The notes: generated by a model not told the origin, from the sequence alone. 17,901 bases of DNA from Acidobacteriota bacterium (GCA_022545645.1 JACZQQ010000031.1:1-17901), one strand, 5' to 3'. Positions 1 to 7,145 are shown, numbered from the stretch's first letter. Numbers and translations are program-made.

Positions 1-81
1 TAGGAGAAACATGGAACCTGCAAAGAAGGAGAGCAGAATCACGACGATGATAATGGTGGCTTTCTTTACGGGATGAGTCAC
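1..81 (-). CDS. N-terminal fragment of a membrane-anchored or exported protein
   Basis: Only the first 27 codons lie in the window; the gene runs off the left edge. The frame starts at a GTG whose G is also the last base of the upstream gene's TAG stop (TAGTG), so translation is probably coupled. The residues are MTHPVKKA followed by TIIIVVILLSFFAGSMFLL: a short basic head and then about 19 hydrophobic residues. That is the form of a signal anchor or uncleaved signal peptide, so the product is predicted to sit in or cross the inner membrane. No family can be named from this fragment. The next in-frame Met lies inside the hydrophobic segment and would destroy it, which favours the GTG. I infer a two-gene operon with the 152-residue protein. 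Confidence 0.55.
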   Translation of the reverse strand, partial: MTHPVKKATIIIVVILLSFFAGSMFLL

Positions 82-539
82 TAGAGCAGCCTGAGCATGT
101 CGAAATAGGCGTCATAGTCAAGATCCAACTCACGTTCCTTGGCGTGCCCCAGCAGGGCACTCAGAAAGAAAGTGCGGATCCAGCGCGGCAAGAGACGACT
201 CTTCTTGGTCCGTCTATGAGCATAGGGATGTTTGAAGTAAAAATTCGTAATCTCCTGAAGCACGGGATCCTCCTGCCGGATGATTTCTCCCAGTGAGAGA
301 TCCTTCACTCGATCCAACTGCCCACGGATGTCGACCTTGTAGTGATCCAGCTTCTCATCAATCTGTTGGCGATTTTGCTCAGCTGCCCGTGCTCTCTTAG
401 CCAAAATTGCGGTGGCACTCTCATAGGTCGTCACACGATCGATGATGTTCACAGCCAGCGTCCTGCAAAAGGTGTAGTCTGGATAGGATCGGAAAAAGTC
501 GTGTGTTAACGTACGAAGCCTTTCTTCCTCGCTCCCCAT
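81..539 (-). CDS. Conserved-looking hypothetical protein, 152 aa
   Basis: I do not recognise a family. The 152-residue product is soluble and charged. Residues 40-85 are rich in Lys, Glu, Arg and Gln and could form a helical or coiled-coil segment. The central part contains RTKKSRLLPRWIRTFFLSALLG, cited here only by its basic-then-hydrophobic pattern around residues 110-130. The C-terminus is acidic and aromatic (DLDYDAYFDMLRLL). There is no signal peptide or obvious catalytic motif. The ATG at 539 has no Shine-Dalgarno sequence, but an extended -10 (TGGTAGAAT) ends 9 nt upstream, so a leaderless mRNA is likely. It is divergent from queC with 40 bp between the starts, and its stop overlaps the GTG of a membrane protein gene. 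The reading frame is credible; the function is unknown. Confidence 0.7.
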   Translation of the reverse strand: MGSEEERLRTLTHDFFRSYPDYTFCRTLAVNIIDRVTTYESATAILAKRARAAEQNRQQIDEKLDHYKVDIRGQLDRVKDLSLGEIIRQEDPVLQEITNFYFKHPYAHRRTKKSRLLPRWIRTFFLSALLGHAKERELDLDYDAYFDMLRLL

Positions 540-540
540 C

Positions 541-552
541 GAATGATCATTC
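541..552. promoter_or_regulatory. 12-bp perfect palindrome between divergent genes
   Basis: GAATGATCATTC is a perfect 12-bp palindrome inside the 40-bp gap between the minus-strand 152-aa gene and queC. It overlaps most of the minus-strand -10 hexamer (549-554) and lies just upstream of the queC -10. That is a good position for an operator. It could also arise because the -10 sequence TAGAAT ends in ATTC on the other strand. No binding protein can be named. Confidence 0.35.
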
Positions 553-557
553 TACCA
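549..557 (-). promoter_or_regulatory. Extended -10 promoter of the 152-aa gene
   Basis: Read on the minus strand the site is TGG-TAGAAT, an extended -10 (TGN) plus a hexamer with 5 of 6 matches to TATAAT. Nine bases separate it from the ATG at 539. No good -35 is seen at 16-18 bp. With a start site 6-8 nt downstream the transcript would begin at or next to the ATG, which fits the missing Shine-Dalgarno sequence. Confidence 0.5.
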
Positions 558-563
558 GACTCG

Positions 564-572
564 TGCTAGAAT
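564..572 (+). promoter_or_regulatory. Extended -10 promoter of queC
   Basis: TGC-TAGAAT is an extended -10 with a 5/6 hexamer. Only 7 nt separate it from the queC ATG at 580, so the mRNA is probably leaderless. There is no convincing -35 (TGATCA lies at the right distance with 3/6 matches). It runs opposite to, and within 15 bp of, the matching extended -10 of the divergent gene. Confidence 0.55.
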
Positions 573-579
573 CTGGTGA

Positions 580-1269
580 ATGTCCAATGCAATCTGCATG
601 GTGAGTGGCGGCTTGGACAGTTGTGTTACTGCCGCTGTCGCTCACTCCCGGGGATTGTCTCTCTCTTTTCTGCATGTCAACTATGGTCAGCTCACAGCAG
701 CCCGAGAATTAAGGGCTTTCAACGAGATCGCTGATCACTACCAGGTCTCGGAGCGGTTTGTAGCCGACCCTACGCATCTCAGCAAAATTGGAGGTTCAGC
801 CCTGACCGATCCCTCCATCGCTCTGCCCGAGGGAGAACTCGATCGAGAAGGAATCCCCGTTTCCTATGTTCCCTTTCGCAACGCAAATCTGCTCTCCATT
901 GCGACCAGTTGGGCCGAAGTTTTGAAGGCACGGTTTATCTATATTGGAGCAGTCCAAGAGGACAGTTCAGGATATCCAGATTGTCGGGAGTCTTTTTTCA
1001 AAGCTTTTAATACGGTCATCGAAGAAGGTACAAAACCGGACACTTCGATCGAGATTGTCACGCCCCTCATCCATCTGAGCAAAAAGGAAATCGTTGAAAA
1101 GGGAGTCGCATTAAAAGTCCCTTTTCACCTCACCTGGTCCTGCTACAAGGAAGAAGAGATTGCCTGTGGACATTGCGACAGTTGTCTTTTACGGCTTCGC
1201 GGTTTCCAGCAAGCAGAGCTTCACGATCCACTGCCCTACAGGGTTTCCACCCGGATCTCAGTAGAATGA
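580..1269 (+). CDS. queC: 7-cyano-7-deazaguanine synthase (preQ0 synthase)
   Basis: QueC converts 7-carboxy-7-deazaguanine, ATP and ammonia to preQ0, the precursor of queuosine in tRNA wobble positions; it is cytosolic. The 229-residue length is normal. The PP-loop nucleotide motif SGGLDS is at residues 9-14. VPFRNANLLSIA (97-108) and YPDCRESFF (132-140) are typical of the family. The structural zinc is bound by Cys188, Cys196, Cys199 and Cys202 in TWSCYKEEEIACGHCDSC. All signature residues are present, so the enzyme should be active. No other queuosine gene (queD, queE, queF) is in the window. The ATG at 580 places the first beta-strand normally before the PP-loop; no Shine-Dalgarno sequence is seen. 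It probably leads an operon with the phosphatase gene 13 bp downstream. Confidence 0.96.
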   Translation: MSNAICMVSGGLDSCVTAAVAHSRGLSLSFLHVNYGQLTAARELRAFNEIADHYQVSERFVADPTHLSKIGGSALTDPSIALPEGELDREGIPVSYVPFRNANLLSIATSWAEVLKARFIYIGAVQEDSSGYPDCRESFFKAFNTVIEEGTKPDTSIEIVTPLIHLSKKEIVEKGVALKVPFHLTWSCYKEEEIACGHCDSCLLRLRGFQQAELHDPLPYRVSTRISVE

Positions 1270-1282
1270 AGACAGCGTTTCG

Positions 1283-2122
1283 ATGTTGAAAATCGTTTTT
1301 ACTGACCTGGATGGGACCCTGTTAGACCATCGCACCTACGACTATTCTCCGGCCCTCCCAGCTCTGGACAAGTTGCAGGAAAAGCAGATTCCCCTTGTTT
1401 TTTGCACCAGTAAAACGGCTGCTGAAATGATTCCCTTTCGAACGGAAATCAAGAACGAAGACCCTTTCATCGTGGAAAATGGAGGAGGGATTTACATCCC
1501 CAAAAGCTACTTCGCCAACCTCCCGGTGGAAACCCGAAGAAGCGATCACTTTCTTGTCATCTCACGGGGACTCCCCTATACCCAGCTCCAAGAGATTCTT
1601 GCCCGCATCAGTGGAGAGTGTGGTTTGACCGTCCACAGCTTTGATCAACTGACGGCCTCGAAGCTGGCTGAGAGCTCGGGACTTTCTCTGGAGCAGGCTC
1701 AGCGGTCACTTCAGCGAGAGTTCGATCTCCCCTTCAGCATTGTGAGTCCTCACCCCAATCGAAGTCAGCTGGAAGAAAAAGTACAGCAGCTCGGACTGAA
1801 AGTCATTCAAGGGGGGAGATTCCTTCACTTGAGCAGCAACAGTGGGAAGGGGAGAGCCGTGGCCCAACTCATCGGACTCTATCAGGCAAATCGAGGGGGT
1901 CCGGTTCTATCCATGGGGTTAGGAGACAGTCGGAATGACTTGAGTATGCTGGAAGAGGTCGATATCCCCGTCATCATCCCAAACCCGCACAGTATTGCTC
2001 CCCTGGCCGACGAACTTCCTGGCGGCCACCGAGCTCATACTCCCGGACCCAAGGGTTGGAATGATGCCGTCCTTTCTTTACTGGAAACTGAACTGATTGA
2101 AAAAGGAAAGCTGAACGGTTAA
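1283..2122 (+). CDS. Mannosyl-3-phosphoglycerate phosphatase family HAD hydrolase
   Basis: This family dephosphorylates mannosyl-3-phosphoglycerate, or the glucosyl analogue, to the compatible solute mannosylglycerate or glucosylglycerate. The 279-residue protein shows the HAD motifs in order: DxD nucleophile D8-L-D10 in FTDLDGT; CTSKT near 41-45 as motif II; ENGGG (65-69), typical of the HAD-IIB/MPGP group; Lys189 in SNSGKG as motif III; and GDSRND (214-219) as motif IV. The C-terminal PGPKGWN (254-260) is also characteristic of MPGP. The matching synthase (mpgS or gpgS) is not in the window, so the substrate is inferred from the family only. It lies 13 bp after queC and 29 bp before the permease gene, in the same direction, with no strong ribosome binding site. 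Confidence 0.88.
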   Translation: MLKIVFTDLDGTLLDHRTYDYSPALPALDKLQEKQIPLVFCTSKTAAEMIPFRTEIKNEDPFIVENGGGIYIPKSYFANLPVETRRSDHFLVISRGLPYTQLQEILARISGECGLTVHSFDQLTASKLAESSGLSLEQAQRSLQREFDLPFSIVSPHPNRSQLEEKVQQLGLKVIQGGRFLHLSSNSGKGRAVAQLIGLYQANRGGPVLSMGLGDSRNDLSMLEEVDIPVIIPNPHSIAPLADELPGGHRAHTPGPKGWNDAVLSLLETELIEKGKLNG

Positions 2123-2137
2123 CCTGTGTTACACCTC

Positions 2138-2143
2138 TAGAAA
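2138..2143 (+). promoter_or_regulatory. Possible -10 element before the SLC13 permease
   Basis: TAGAAA (4/6 to TATAAT) ends 8 nt before the ATG at 2152, the same geometry as the stronger leaderless-type promoters at 564-572 and 7166-7174. It has no TG extension and no good -35, so it is weaker. The permease may instead be read from the queC promoter. Confidence 0.25.
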
Positions 2144-2151
2144 GTTGAACC

Positions 2152-3927
2152 ATGACCGTTGAAATGCTACTGCTCAGTGCCATTATCGGAGGGGCAGTGC
2201 TCCTGTTTGCTCTTGAAGTTTTTCCTGTCGACAAAGTGAGCGTTCTGGTTCTGAGCAGTCTGGTCGTCTTTGATCTCGTTTCCCCTCAGCAAGCGATTTC
2301 AGGTTTCGGGAATCCTGCAACCGTGGTCGTTGCCTGTATGCTGGCCTTGAGCTATGGAATTCAAAACACAGGGGCACTCAACTACCTGTCCGACACGCTG
2401 GTCCATTTGGCGCAGAAGAGCGAGTTCAGACTTCTCTTTTCCATCATTGTAGCAGTTGGTATCCTGTCGGCCTTCATCAACAACACGGCAGCAGTGGCCC
2501 TCTTTCTCCCCCTCACCATCGCCGTTGCCGGGGAACAACGTCTGGATCCCAGCAAACTTTTGATGCCCATGTCCTTTGCGGCCATGTTTGCAGGTACCTG
2601 TACCTTGATCGGGTCTTCCACCAATCTCCTCGTTTACTCTCTGGCCCTGGATCACCTGAACTGGGAAATTGGGATGTTTGAGTTCTCACAGGTGGGCTTG
2701 ATCTTTTTCGCAGTAGGAACCTGCTATCTTCTTTTCATCGGCCGCCATCTTGTTCCTTCACGAAGAACCCGTGATAGCCTCACCGGAGAATACCGTTTGC
2801 GGCACTTCGTTACTGAACTGATCCTCAAAGCGGACTCTCCCTTAATCGGGAAGTCGATCGCCGACTCCAACTTCAGGGAAGGATATGGCCTGGAAGTCAT
2901 CGAGATTCTCAGAGGCAAGACCAAACTGCTTCCCTCAGCCAAGGAAACCCAGCTGCAAGAAGGTGACATCCTGTTGGTTCAGGGGGATCCTCAAACCCTG
3001 CTGCAGATACAGGAATCACAGGGGGTTATCATCAAGGCCTTGACGGTTGAGGATCAGGATCTGGAAGACGAAAACATTATACTGGTCGAAGCCTTTATCT
3101 CTCCTGTGTCCGGGTTAGTGGACAGTACCCTGAAAGAGGTCAATTTTCGCCAAACCTACAAAGCCAATGCCCTGGCGATCCGCAGTCACGGGCGCACCAT
3201 TCGGGAAAAGATCGGAAAGATCCGGCTGGAGTACGGAGATTCGCTCCTGATCCTGACTAGCCGGGAGCAACTTCAGTTGTTGATGCAGTCCTCTGATTTT
3301 CTCGTCCTGGAAGAAGTCCCTAGAACCTTCGTGCGCAAGGACAAGATCTACTATGCCGTCGGCATTTTCCTGGGAATCATTGCACTGGTGTCCTTGAATG
3401 TTCTGTCCATCGTAGAAGCGTCGGTGTTGGGTGTAGGGCTGATGCTCTTGACCGGTTGTTTGCGACTTCAAGACCTTTACAGCCACCTCTCCTGGCAAAC
3501 CATCGTGATGTTGGCCTGTTTGATTCCCGTGGGGTCGGCAATGGAAAACACAGGGCTAGCCAGCCTTTTTGCCACAACACTGGTCGGGAAACTGGGCGTA
3601 TTGGGTCCCTTCGCGGTTCTGTCAGGAGTGTATCTGCTGACCTCGCTTCTCACCTCTGTTATGACCAACAACGCTACGGCCATTCTCATGGTTCCCATCA
3701 GCCTCTCCACCGCCCAGCAGCTGCAGGTGAACCCTGAGCCTTTCGTCATGGCTGTCTTGTTTGCGGCTTCTGCCAGTTTTATGACACCGATTGGCTATCA
3801 GACGAATCTCTTTATCTTCGGCCCGGGAGGATATAAGTTCTCCGATTTCCTGAAGGTGGGTGGCCCTTTGAGTCTCCTTTTTTGGATTCTAGCCTCCTTG
3901 ATCATTCCTCTCTTTTGGCCCTTTTAA
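2152..3927 (+). CDS. SLC13/DASS-type permease with two central RCK_C (TrkA-C) domains
   Basis: The 591-residue inner-membrane protein is a predicted anion or carboxylate transporter of the SLC13 (DASS) group. Both halves carry the repeated hairpin signatures: INNTAAVALFLP (109-120) with IGSSTNLL (153-160) in the first half, and MTNNATAILMVPI (504-516) with GYQTNLFIFGPGG (548-560) in the second. The N-terminal membrane segments cover about 5-200 and the C-terminal ones about 398-590. Between them lie two soluble RCK_C-like domains, about 217-286 and 308-376, each with the SPLIGKSI/SGLVDSTL start and the EGDILLVQG/YGDSLLILT end typical of TrkA-C. These domains usually bind a regulatory ligand. 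The substrate (dicarboxylate, sulfate or other) cannot be told from sequence. It is the last gene of the queC group. Confidence 0.9.
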   Translation: MTVEMLLLSAIIGGAVLLFALEVFPVDKVSVLVLSSLVVFDLVSPQQAISGFGNPATVVVACMLALSYGIQNTGALNYLSDTLVHLAQKSEFRLLFSIIVAVGILSAFINNTAAVALFLPLTIAVAGEQRLDPSKLLMPMSFAAMFAGTCTLIGSSTNLLVYSLALDHLNWEIGMFEFSQVGLIFFAVGTCYLLFIGRHLVPSRRTRDSLTGEYRLRHFVTELILKADSPLIGKSIADSNFREGYGLEVIEILRGKTKLLPSAKETQLQEGDILLVQGDPQTLLQIQESQGVIIKALTVEDQDLEDENIILVEAFISPVSGLVDSTLKEVNFRQTYKANALAIRSHGRTIREKIGKIRLEYGDSLLILTSREQLQLLMQSSDFLVLEEVPRTFVRKDKIYYAVGIFLGIIALVSLNVLSIVEASVLGVGLMLLTGCLRLQDLYSHLSWQTIVMLACLIPVGSAMENTGLASLFATTLVGKLGVLGPFAVLSGVYLLTSLLTSVMTNNATAILMVPISLSTAQQLQVNPEPFVMAVLFAASASFMTPIGYQTNLFIFGPGGYKFSDFLKVGGPLSLLFWILASLIIPLFWPF

Positions 3928-3975
3928 CCCCCCCTATTTGCTCTATTTCACAAGGGCTTGCAGGAATCCATCGAC

Positions 3976-4005
3976 TTGACTTTGTGGGCTTTTAATTGGT
4001 AGAAA
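3976..4005 (+). promoter_or_regulatory. Sigma-70-type promoter of the bactofilin operon
   Basis: TTGACT at 3976-3981 (5/6 to consensus -35) and TAGAAA at 4000-4005 (4/6 to consensus -10) are separated by 18 bp. Transcription would start near 4012, giving a short leader that includes the ribosome binding site at 4019-4023. It lies in the 105-bp gap after the permease gene. No clear terminator is seen in that gap. Confidence 0.5.
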
Positions 4006-4018
4006 TGACTCACACGTC

Positions 4019-4023
4019 AGGAG
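4019..4023 (+). promoter_or_regulatory. Ribosome binding site of the bactofilin gene
   Basis: AGGAG lies 9 bp before the ATG at 4033 and decides that start. It sits in the loop and edge of a small potential hairpin (CACAC 4011-4015 with GTGTG 4023-4027). The 5-bp stem is too weak to claim control of translation. Confidence 0.6.
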
Positions 4024-4032
4024 TGTGCCACC

Positions 4033-4587
4033 ATGTGGAAAAAGCCAGAAGAAGAGAATTCCGAACTCCCGGCCCAGAGGTTCAAGAAGAGTCCAATCGA
4101 ACAATTGAAAGAGAAGGCAGTCGTCGGTCCCTCCATCAAAATCAAAGGGGAACTCACAGGAGAGGAAGATTTGCTGATCCAGGGCCGAGTCGAAGGTAGA
4201 ATCGAGTTGAAGAAGAACAACGTCACGGTGGGAAAGAAGGGAAGCGTTCAAGCCAATATCTATGGGAAAATCATCTCCGTCGAGGGTGAGGTCGAGGGTG
4301 ATCTCTTCGGAGAAGAGAAGATCATCGTCCGGAAGTCAGGGATGGTCCGCGGAAACATGACAGCGCCGCGGGTGAACTTGGAGGATGGCGCAAGGTTCAA
4401 GGGAGCCATCGACATGGAGTCCAAGGAGGATGGGGAAAAGCCTCCGTTGGAAGAAGCTTCGATGGGGCCGAGATCCACCCCTTCTCAACTCGAACCTAGT
4501 TCCGTGCCGAAAGAGAAGCCCGCAAAAAACACTCCACCGAATAAGGAACACCGTGTCGGTGTCAAGGCCGACACACACCGAGCATGA
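4033..4587 (+). CDS. Bactofilin (polymer-forming cytoskeletal protein)
   Basis: Bactofilins self-assemble into filaments at the inner face of the membrane and help with cell shape, stalks, polarity or motility. The 184-residue protein has the typical plan. A charged N-terminal tail covers about 1-32. A beta-helical core covers about 33-128, with the repeating rungs GPSIKIKGELTGEEDLLIQG, VEGRI, GSVQANIYGK, VEGEVEGDL and SGMVRGNMTAPRV. A Pro/Glu/Lys-rich disordered tail covers about 129-184. There is no membrane segment. The start is fixed by the AGGAG at 4019-4023 and by the -35/-10 pair upstream. It overlaps the next gene by 4 bp (ATGA), so the two products are made together and may act together. 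The role in this organism is not known. Confidence 0.93.
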   Translation: MWKKPEEENSELPAQRFKKSPIEQLKEKAVVGPSIKIKGELTGEEDLLIQGRVEGRIELKKNNVTVGKKGSVQANIYGKIISVEGEVEGDLFGEEKIIVRKSGMVRGNMTAPRVNLEDGARFKGAIDMESKEDGEKPPLEEASMGPRSTPSQLEPSSVPKEKPAKNTPPNKEHRVGVKADTHRA

Positions 4588-5222
4588 AGCAGTGGTTCTC
4601 TGGGCTGGGTTTGAAGTCGAAAGAGGAACCCATTGAGGACTCTTCACCTGAGCCTGAAGCCAGCGCTTCTCTCGCACTCAAGGTCCTGTACGATCAGCTG
4701 CGTCTCCAGCGAAAATATCATATTCTTGACCTGGGACCTGCTTTGGGAGCCAACGTTGACTTCTTTGCCCAGTTTTCCTGCAAGGTTTACATTGAAGACT
4801 TTTACCGGACCCTGACCTCCTTCGATTATCTTTCTGAAGACAAGCTCTCCTACCAGGCTGTTTTCGAGTACCTTTTACCCTATCAAAAGAACACTCGTTT
4901 CGACATCATCCTGGGCTGGGACCTTTTCAACTATTTAGAGCGTGACGAGCTGCAATCTCTGATTCTTCACTTGAGTCACTTCTGTCACAAGGGAACGTTG
5001 TTGTTCGCACTCATCTCCACCTCACAGTACATCCCCGAAAAACCCACCACCTTTCAGATTGTGAAGCACGACCGTTTACTTTACCAGACCAACTCTACGG
5101 TCCTGCGTCCATGCCCTAGATACCAGCAAACCGATCTCAATCAACTGATACCCAATTTCCGTGTCTGCAATTCCTTCCTGCTGAGAAATGGTTTCAAGGA
5201 ATACCTTTTTTCCTGTGAGTAG
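4584..5222 (+). CDS. Class I SAM-dependent methyltransferase-like protein
   Basis: The 212-residue protein has a Rossmann-type methyltransferase outline. A glycine-rich motif I, ILDLGPALGAN, lies at 47-57. An acidic pair after the second strand (ED 71-72) could hold the SAM ribose. FDIILGWDLFNYL (106-118) is in the motif IV position, followed by a helix and the strand GTLLFALIST (137-146). Motif I has GPALG rather than the usual GxGxG, so SAM binding is likely but not certain. It could be a degenerate or non-catalytic member. The first 25 residues are Glu/Pro/Ser-rich and probably disordered. There is no Shine-Dalgarno sequence; its ATG overlaps the bactofilin stop (ATGA), which implies translational coupling. 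The target is unknown. Confidence 0.68.
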   Translation: MKQWFSGLGLKSKEEPIEDSSPEPEASASLALKVLYDQLRLQRKYHILDLGPALGANVDFFAQFSCKVYIEDFYRTLTSFDYLSEDKLSYQAVFEYLLPYQKNTRFDIILGWDLFNYLERDELQSLILHLSHFCHKGTLLFALISTSQYIPEKPTTFQIVKHDRLLYQTNSTVLRPCPRYQQTDLNQLIPNFRVCNSFLLRNGFKEYLFSCE

Positions 5223-5257
5223 AGCTGCCGACCGGATGAGACGCTCGAAATAGGGTC

Positions 5258-6913
5258 ATGGTTCCCCTACTGGCAACTCTCGTCTGCTTCGCCCTCTATC
5301 TGGCCGGTTACCACATCTATGCCAAATATTTAGGACGGCGAATCTTTCAATTGGATTCCCAAGCTCTCACCCCTGCTCATGAGCTTCAGGATGACATCGA
5401 TTACGTCCCCACCAACAAATACGTTCTCTTTGGACATCACTATGCCTCCATTGCGGGGCTCTCTCCCATGCTGGGACCCGCCATTGCCGTGATCTGGGGT
5501 TGGATTCCAGCCATGCTCTGGGTCGTTTTCGGAACACTCTTTATTGGAGCCGTCCATGACTTTGGAGCCTTGGTCGTTTCCATGAGGGCCCGCGGAATGT
5601 CGATCGGCAAGGTTGCTGAATCGATCGTGAGCAAGAGGGCCAAAACTCTATTTCATATCATCATCTTTTTCTTGATTGCCCTGGCCATGGGTGTTTTCGT
5701 GCACGTTTGCGCCACCCTTCTCACCACCGCCTATAATCCAGAAGCGGTCTATCCCAGTGCCACACTGATGGTGCTTGCCCTGGTGGTTGGCTGGCTGGTT
5801 TACAGGAAAAATATCTCAATCTGGAAAATCACGGCTGTTGCCCTGGCCATTACCCTGCTCAGTGTCTGGCTGGGCATTCGATTACCCACCATCGATCTTA
5901 CCCTGGGCACGTGGAGCATTCTGCTGCTGCTTTACAGTTTGACGGCTTCGGTCCTCCCCGTTTGGGTCCTCTTGCAACCTCGGGATTACCTCAATTCTTT
6001 ACTTCTGTACCTGGGGCTGGCCTGCATCTTCTCCGGCTTTTTTGTCCTACGGCCTGAGTTCGCAGCGCCCGCGCTACAAACCCACCCTCAAGGCGCACCG
6101 CCTCTTTTCCCTTTTGTCTTCATCGTCGTTGCCTGCGGAGCCATCTCCGGTTTTCATGGCTTGGTGTCCTCGGGCACCACCGCAAAACAGATTAACAAGG
6201 AAAGCGATGCTACCTTGATCGGCTATGGAGGAATGATTGGAGAATCGTTGCTGGGTTTGGCTTCAGTTCTGGCCTGTACGGCGGGATTTCTGACCCGGGA
6301 TCTGTGGATGGCACACTACAACTCCTGGGAATTGGCTGACGGTTTGGGGCCCAACATGAAGGCCTTTATTGACGGCTCGGCACTCTTTATAAGTCAGCTC
6401 GGACTTCCCCTGGACCTGGGCAAAGCCTTTGTAGCGTTGTTGGCGATTTCGTTTGCCTTGACCACACTGGATTCGGCAACGCGACTGTTGCGCTTTAACA
6501 TCTCGGAAATGAGCGAAACACTCCGGCTCCCATTCCTCGCCAATCGTTATGTTGCCTCTCTAATAGCCGTGACCGTGATCGGTTCTTTTGCCTTCTACAA
6601 AGTAAATGGACAAGCTGCCGGCCTGGCTTTGTGGCAACTTTTTGGGACAACCAACCAGATCCTGGGTGCCCTCACCCTTCTGACCATCACCCTCTATCTG
6701 ATGCAGCGAAACCGTCCCTACTGGTACACCGGGGTACCCATGGTGTTCATGCTGATCACCACCCTGACGGCCATGGTGATCAAAATACGAGACTTCTGGA
6801 ACAGTGAAACCTACCTATTGCTAATCCTCGGCGGAGGGATCTTTCTGCTCTCTCTCTGGTTGGGACTGGAAGCGGTCCTGAGAGTGACCGCGCAAAAAGA
6901 GAGGACTGAGTGA
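5258..6913 (+). CDS. cstA: CstA-family carbon starvation / peptide-pyruvate transporter
   Basis: CstA proteins are many-pass inner-membrane transporters for peptides or pyruvate, often induced when carbon is short. The 551-residue protein has about 15 hydrophobic segments. It carries the family signatures DYVPTNKYVLFGHH (48-61) directly before SIAGLSPMLGPAIAVIWGW, and also HDFGALVVSMRARGMSIG (100-117). Later it has SGFHGLVSSGTTAKQINKES and, near the end, FALTTLDSATRLLRF. It is of the shorter CstA type (the E. coli protein is about 700 aa). AGGG lies only 3 bp before the ATG, so it is a weak ribosome binding site. The gene follows the methyltransferase gene by 35 bp. Its last few codons and stop fall inside a 7-bp-period repeat array (from 6903), so the original C-terminus may have been altered. 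Confidence 0.93.
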   Translation: MVPLLATLVCFALYLAGYHIYAKYLGRRIFQLDSQALTPAHELQDDIDYVPTNKYVLFGHHYASIAGLSPMLGPAIAVIWGWIPAMLWVVFGTLFIGAVHDFGALVVSMRARGMSIGKVAESIVSKRAKTLFHIIIFFLIALAMGVFVHVCATLLTTAYNPEAVYPSATLMVLALVVGWLVYRKNISIWKITAVALAITLLSVWLGIRLPTIDLTLGTWSILLLLYSLTASVLPVWVLLQPRDYLNSLLLYLGLACIFSGFFVLRPEFAAPALQTHPQGAPPLFPFVFIVVACGAISGFHGLVSSGTTAKQINKESDATLIGYGGMIGESLLGLASVLACTAGFLTRDLWMAHYNSWELADGLGPNMKAFIDGSALFISQLGLPLDLGKAFVALLAISFALTTLDSATRLLRFNISEMSETLRLPFLANRYVASLIAVTVIGSFAFYKVNGQAAGLALWQLFGTTNQILGALTLLTITLYLMQRNRPYWYTGVPMVFMLITTLTAMVIKIRDFWNSETYLLLILGGGIFLLSLWLGLEAVLRVTAQKERTE

Positions 6914-6986
6914 TGAGGACTGAGGACTGAGGGCAGACCAGGGGAGGCTGGCAGCTGACCACAGACCGCAGACCACAGACGAGTGG
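6903..6986. repeat. Degenerate 7-bp-period tandem array, about 12 units
   Basis: Read in steps of seven from 6903 the units are GGACTGA, GTGATGA, GGACTGA, GGACTGA, GGGCAGA, CCAGGGG, AGGCTGG, CAGCTGA, CCACAGA, CCGCAGA, CCACAGA, CGAGTGG. The period holds without insertion or deletion through 84 bp while the bases drift. The array begins within the last codons of cstA, and the cstA TGA (6911-6913) lies in unit 2. No coding role is seen. Confidence 0.75.
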
Positions 6987-7070
6987 GCATAGGTCCTTGT
7001 TGCGAAGCGGGGTGGGGGAGTTTGGTGCCAGCCCCAAGAATTCTCCTTTAGATTCAGTGGTTTACGCCAG

Positions 7071-7093
7071 AATTCTGGGACTGTCCCAGAATT
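7071..7093. repeat. Perfect 10-bp inverted repeat with 3-bp loop
   Basis: AATTCTGGGA (7071-7080), loop CTG, TCCCAGAATT (7084-7093) form a perfect hairpin in the cstA to ETF-QO spacer. It could help end the cstA transcript, but no T-run follows (AACCCAAAAACTG), so it is not a standard intrinsic terminator. A 7-bp-period array begins right after it. Confidence 0.6.
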
Positions 7094-7128
7094 AACCCAA
7101 AAACTGAAACCTGGAACTTGGAACTGGG
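7094..7128. repeat. Short 7-bp-period array (5 units)
   Basis: Units AACCCAA, AAACTGA, AACCTGG, AACTTGG, AACTGGG follow each other in strict 7-bp register. The array directly adjoins the 7071-7093 hairpin on the left. On the right, at 7133-7145, comes a GCGCGAAGCGC hairpin core. It resembles on the opposite strand the GTTCCAG/GTTCCAA units at 8895. Confidence 0.65.
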
Positions 7129-7145
7129 GACGTGCGCGAAGCGCG

